NCBI RefSeq assembly: GCF_008830185.1 | Contig: NZ_WAGX01000005.1 | Coordinates: 1,116,001 to 1,180,000, forward strand | From: Candidatus Galacturonatibacter soehngenii | GTDB taxonomy: Bacteria > Bacillota > Clostridia > Lachnospirales > Lachnospiraceae | Length of the DNA stretch: 64,000 bases | Reading direction: 5' to 3' | Part shown: piece by piece, positions 62,466 to 64,000 of the stretch | Layout: the number at the start of each line of letters is the position of its first letter | Numbering within the stretch: the stretch's first letter is position 1 | Program-made: the position numbers and the translations under genes | Notes under the pieces: generated by a model | What the model was told of the DNA's origin: nothing | Databases searched by the model: none | The model's input: only the letters and a program-made list of their open reading frames with translations

Positions 62466-64000
62466 ATGGCATATCTCGAACACATTATTCAAAGGCTTGA
62501 AACAACCTTTCATATACAGGTACACGGAAACAGCACGCGCCATCTTCGTATTGAAAATGTCCAGTTTCTTGTAGCAGAAGATGAAAATTCGATTCATTTT
62601 CAGCCTGAAACACTCTACATTGGAAATTATCAAGAATTTCATTCCACAAAACAAAATGGATGCATTTTACTTTTAAACAGTTGTATGGATAGCCAAGCTG
62701 AAAATGGGCTTTATATTTATCAAGATCTCAATCCTTTTGCTGTCTGTAATTGTATTCAAGAGGAATTGTTTCAAAGTCATAAAGCTAATTTAAAAAAAGA
62801 TGAAATGCTTCATGTCCTACAAGCTGGTTATGGATTACAAAGCCTTTTGGATACCGCTAGAACCTTTCTTAACAATCCAATTACTCTTTGCACGACAAGT
62901 TTTTTCGTGCTTGCCTCTAGTCCTAAGCAATTTCAAGATGATAAATTTGACGTGTATAACAACAAATTTTATTTAGAAAACAACTTTATTCAAAATATGA
63001 AAGAGCAAAAAATATTGGATCACATTTTTGCTTCCTCCGCGCCAATCTATGCTACCTTTGAGGATTCAAAGAATATGGAATATTTATTTTGCAGTATCCA
63101 TATTAAGCACGCAGCTGTTGGATATCTTTGTCTTAGCTGCGCCATCCGTCCTTTTCGAAAGGAGGATTCCACCTTTTTGACAGAATTATCAAAAATGATT
63201 TCCATTGAGATGCAAAAAGATGACTTTTACACTGAAAAATCAGGGCTAAAATACGAATATTTTTTGACTGATTTGATGGAACAAAATATTACAAACCTTG
63301 ATTTTGCAACAAAGCGTCTGGCTCAACTTGGACATACCCTCTACCAATATTTTTGGGTGATTGGATTTTCATTTGACAGTCTTAGTGCCAGCTATATGAA
63401 TCCTAATTACTACATTGATCAGCTACTTGGTATTTTTAGAAATAGTATGGTGTTTTTTTATAAAGGTAACCTTATATTATTACTGTCAAGTAAGTATAGG
63501 AATCCATACGAGAAAGTTAATACACAAAAGCTCTCTCATTTTCTACAACTAAATCAAATGAATATTGCCCTTAGTTTTCGTTATGAAAATCTTTTGGATA
63601 CCCATGTTTATTACAAACAGGTATGCTTTTTACTAAAAAAGGATTGTTGTAACACAATATCTTTGTTTCGCAACTATGAAGATAATTATATGTTTCACCT
63701 ATTTGAAGGTGTGCAAAACACAATGAATCTAAAGAGTATCGTTCACCCTGATATTTATTTTTTACAAAAATACGACCAAGAAAACCACACGGAATATATT
63801 ACTACTTTACAAGCGTACTTTTTGAATAGCCGAAATGCTTTGAGTGCCTCCAATTATTTACATATACACAAAAGTACTTTTTTCTATCGAATAGGAAAAA
63901 TCAAAGACTTAACAGGGTTTGATTTAGAAAATGAAACCATATTGTTTGCATATGAGTTTTCGTTTTACTTGCTTTCTTACCTTAAGAATACCAATGAATA
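62466..64000 (+). CDS. PucR/CdaR-type transcriptional regulator (runs to the window edge)
   Basis: The frame is open for 511 codons and ends with GAATA, so the last two bases are probably the first two of a TAA or TAG stop just outside the window. AAGGAG lies five bases before the ATG. The N-terminal and central parts (about 1-400) have no recognised motif but resemble the sensory and GGDEF-like regions of CdaR/PucR proteins. The last 60 residues (FLNSRNALSASNYLHIHKSTFFYRIGKIKDLTG) form the PucR C-terminal HTH. Members activate catabolic genes in response to a substrate; the divergent redox operon is the obvious target. Confidence 0.85.
   Translation, partial: MAYLEHIIQRLETTFHIQVHGNSTRHLRIENVQFLVAEDENSIHFQPETLYIGNYQEFHSTKQNGCILLLNSCMDSQAENGLYIYQDLNPFAVCNCIQEELFQSHKANLKKDEMLHVLQAGYGLQSLLDTARTFLNNPITLCTTSFFVLASSPKQFQDDKFDVYNNKFYLENNFIQNMKEQKILDHIFASSAPIYATFEDSKNMEYLFCSIHIKHAAVGYLCLSCAIRPFRKEDSTFLTELSKMISIEMQKDDFYTEKSGLKYEYFLTDLMEQNITNLDFATKRLAQLGHTLYQYFWVIGFSFDSLSASYMNPNYYIDQLLGIFRNSMVFFYKGNLILLLSSKYRNPYEKVNTQKLSHFLQLNQMNIALSFRYENLLDTHVYYKQVCFLLKKDCCNTISLFRNYEDNYMFHLFEGVQNTMNLKSIVHPDIYFLQKYDQENHTEYITTLQAYFLNSRNALSASNYLHIHKSTFFYRIGKIKDLTGFDLENETILFAYEFSFYLLSYLKNTNE

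Noticed and set aside
1-64000. CRISPR array, tRNA, rRNA, prophage or integrative element genes
   Set aside because: No regularly spaced repeats, tRNA-like cloverleafs, rRNA stretches, integrases or phage structural genes were seen in the window.

Overview
The window is about 35% GC with short intergenic gaps, strong Shine-Dalgarno sites, many Gram-positive lipoproteins, CUT1-type sugar ABC transporters, a biotin-dependent Na+ oxaloacetate decarboxylase and many flavin/Fe-S redox proteins. This points to an anaerobic low-GC Firmicute of the class Clostridia, probably Lachnospiraceae. I cannot name a species. No rRNA, tRNA or CRISPR array was seen.

Layout. 1-2.4 kb: the end of an FMN/FAD reductase of the fumarate-reductase flavoprotein family, convergent with a MerR regulator. 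2.5-4.1 kb: a decayed DEAD-box helicase and a lipoprotein. 4.2-7.6 kb: a BtuFCD-like corrinoid importer behind a cobalamin riboswitch. 7.8-8.7 kb: a sugar-nucleotide epimerase-like protein. 9.0-12.5 kb: two adjacent insertion sequences (an IS4-like element and an IS1182 element). 12.7-14.3 kb: a DUF1576 membrane protein with a small acidic partner. 14.6-24.8 kb: a beta-galactoside locus (GH2, GH35, CUT1 ABC importer, AraC and LacI regulators, with clear LacI operators). 24.9-29.3 kb: a metallo-beta-lactamase remnant, an amino-acid ABC importer, a small membrane protein and a TipA-like MerR regulator. 29.4-33.5 kb: a two-component system with an accessory membrane-anchored protein and a secreted protein. 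34.4-41.7 kb: Na+-pumping oxaloacetate decarboxylase, a DapA-superfamily aldolase, a LacI regulator and an NRAMP-fold transporter, which share operator-like sites. 41.8-47.3 kb: a chemoreceptor, a LytTR/DUF3021/ABC-2 locus and a YbaK-type deacylase. 47.5-51.6 kb: a ferric-siderophore-type ABC importer with a promoter-proximal hairpin. 51.8-56.4 kb: glyoxalase-fold protein, rhamnulose-1-phosphate aldolase, siroheme reductase, flavin reductase and a Crp/Fnr regulator. 56.4-64 kb: a redox cluster (Fe-S flavoprotein, FAD reductase, ferredoxin/NuoG/GltD-like oxidoreductase, NuoF-like SLBB protein) divergent from a PucR-type regulator that runs to the right edge.

The best candidate for an undescribed system is the 56.4-64 kb cluster. 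Its reductase lacks the substrate Arg/His residues of fumarate reductase, and it is paired with what looks like a purpose-built soluble electron-delivery chain and a divergent regulator. A second candidate is the LacI-controlled set at 34-42 kb, whose NRAMP-fold transporter has lost the canonical metal-binding motif. Many genes here begin a few codons downstream of the longest possible start, because the first ATG/TTG/GTG lies inside the Shine-Dalgarno sequence. I have moved those starts and say so in each entry.
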